Part shown: positions 5,553 through 6,322 of the stretch, piece after piece
Numbering within the stretch: position 1 is the first letter of the stretch
How the letters are laid out: every line of letters starts with the position of its first letter
DNA from: an uncultured Collinsella sp.
GTDB lineage: Bacteria; Actinomycetota; Coriobacteriia; Coriobacteriales; Coriobacteriaceae
Length of the DNA stretch: 6,322 nt
Reading direction: 5' to 3'
Assembly (NCBI GenBank): GCA_900551305.1
Contig: URVK01000098.1
Span: forward strand, 1-6,322
The notes under the pieces: model-generated
Seen by the model: only the letters and a program-made list of their open reading frames with translations
What the model was told of the DNA's origin: nothing
The model's database searches: none
Translations under genes and position numbers: made by a program

Positions 5553-5581
5553 GGCCACATGCCACCAAGGAGAACCTCCCC

Positions 5582-6322
5582 ATGCACAATAAGCGCGTGC
5601 TCGTCGCCATGAGCGGCGGCGTCGATTCCAGCGTGACCGCGTATCTGCTCAAAAGTCAGGGTTACGAATGCGTCGGTGCCACCATGCGCCTCACCTGCCC
5701 CGCACCCGATTCCGCAACAGGTATGAGCAAAGTCGATCGCGATATCGCCGATGCAAAGGCCGTCGCCGAGCGCCTGAGGATACCCCACCATGTGCTCGAC
5801 CTGCAGCAGACCTTCGACCGCAACGTGATCGAGCGCTTTGTGACCGCCTACCAGGAAGGTCTGACGCCCAACCCGTGCATCATCTGCAACCGCCACATTA
5901 AGTTTGGCGCGTTGCTCGATGCGGCGCTGGATATGGGCTGCGACTACATCGCCACAGGCCACTATGCCAAAACGAGCCAGGCGCCCGACGGCACCTGGCA
6001 GCTGCATCGCGGCGAAGATCCCCAAAAGGACCAAAGTTACTTTTTATATTCGCTCACGCAGGAGCGGCTGTCGCGCACGATCTTTCCGCTGGCAGGCCTG
6101 GACAAGGAGCGCGACGTACGCCGTATAGCCGACGAACAGGGCTTCATCAACGCCAAGAAGGCCGAAAGCGAGGATATCTGCTTTATCGCGGACGGCGACT
6201 ACGCGGGCTATATCGAGCGCCGCTGCGGACATGCCGCTACACCGGGCGATATCGTATGGCGCGACGGCAGCGTGGTCGGACGCCACAACGGCGCGCTGCG
6301 CTATACCATCGGCCAGCGCAAG
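5582..6322 (+). CDS. mnmA: tRNA-specific 2-thiouridylase MnmA (partial, C-terminus outside window)
   Basis: MnmA uses ATP and persulfide sulfur to convert U34 of tRNA-Lys, -Glu and -Gln to 2-thiouridine in the cytoplasm. The frame is open for 247 codons to the right edge, out of roughly 350-370 usual for the family. Motifs seen: the PP-loop SGGVDSS (11-17); NPCIICNRHIKF with C99, the equivalent of E. coli Cys102; ATGHYAK (124-130); KDQSYFLYSL (149-158), part of tRNA recognition; SEDICFI (196-202) with C200, the equivalent of the persulfide-carrying Cys199; and YTIGQRK at the edge. The ATG at 5582 is preceded by AAGGAG at a spacing of 9 nt; GGAG could pair with CTCC in the spacer, a weak hairpin over the ribosome site. 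No cysteine desulfurase gene precedes it, unlike in many Firmicutes; cysK takes that place. Confidence 0.96.
   Translation, partial: MHNKRVLVAMSGGVDSSVTAYLLKSQGYECVGATMRLTCPAPDSATGMSKVDRDIADAKAVAERLRIPHHVLDLQQTFDRNVIERFVTAYQEGLTPNPCIICNRHIKFGALLDAALDMGCDYIATGHYAKTSQAPDGTWQLHRGEDPQKDQSYFLYSLTQERLSRTIFPLAGLDKERDVRRIADEQGFINAKKAESEDICFIADGDYAGYIERRCGHAATPGDIVWRDGSVVGRHNGALRYTIGQRK

Noticed and set aside
5569..5579. A GGAG-AAC-CTCC hairpin hiding the mnmA ribosome binding site.
   Set aside because: A 4-bp stem with a 3-nt loop is too weak to claim as a control element; it is noted only in the mnmA entry.
5465..6034. A 189-codon minus-strand open frame over the start of mnmA.
   Set aside because: It is antisense to mnmA and crosses its terminator and leader, and no recognisable domain is seen.
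1..6322. tRNA, rRNA, CRISPR array, insertion sequence or origin.
   Set aside because: No cloverleaf with a CCA end, no regularly spaced repeats, no transposase frame and no DnaA-box cluster were seen.

Overview
The window is a stretch of high-GC bacterial chromosome. It has G/C-rich third codon positions, Shine-Dalgarno starts, rho-independent terminators and vegetative-type promoters, two of which share the extended -10 string TGCTACA(A/C)TG. The gene content (an AddB-like nuclease, a YerC/TrpR-like regulator, a YvlD-type 'holin' membrane protein, an Rrf2 regulator, cysK and mnmA) and the codon usage suggest an actinobacterium of the Coriobacteriia, perhaps Collinsella or a relative. That placement is inference, because the window has no rRNA or other marker gene.

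Layout. 1-2433 (minus): a large open frame running off the left edge, an AddB/RecB-family exonuclease subunit. 2434-2652: intergenic, holding a pair of 9-bp direct repeats, an 83-bp near-perfect palindrome and the terminator of the next gene. 2653-2952 (minus): a YerC/YecD TrpR-like regulator with its promoter near 3058-3088. 3277-3636 (plus): a small four-helix membrane protein, ending at a bidirectional terminator shared with the converging gene. 3780-4208 (minus): an Rrf2-family regulator with a four-cysteine cluster. 4209-4461: a divergent control region with the cysK promoter, a perfect TACTAG-N10-CTAGTA inverted repeat between its -35 and -10, and a structured leader. 4462-5400 (plus): cysK, cysteine synthase. 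5401-5581: a second control region where an extended -10 promoter is followed directly by a strong intrinsic terminator. 5582-6322 (plus): mnmA, tRNA 2-thiouridylase, running off the right edge.

How the genes fit together. The right half reads as a sulfur locus: an Rrf2 regulator (a family that includes the Fe-S sensor IscR and the cysteine repressor CymR) diverges from cysK, which makes cysteine, the sulfur source for cysteine desulfurases, and mnmA consumes that sulfur for tRNA thiolation. No cysteine desulfurase is visible here. The left half is DNA repair (AddB-like) plus a small regulator. No mobile element, prophage, CRISPR array or tRNA was recognised. The most unusual signals are non-coding: the 83-bp palindrome, the cysK operator-like repeat, the promoter-terminator pair before mnmA, and hairpins placed at the predicted +1 of three genes.
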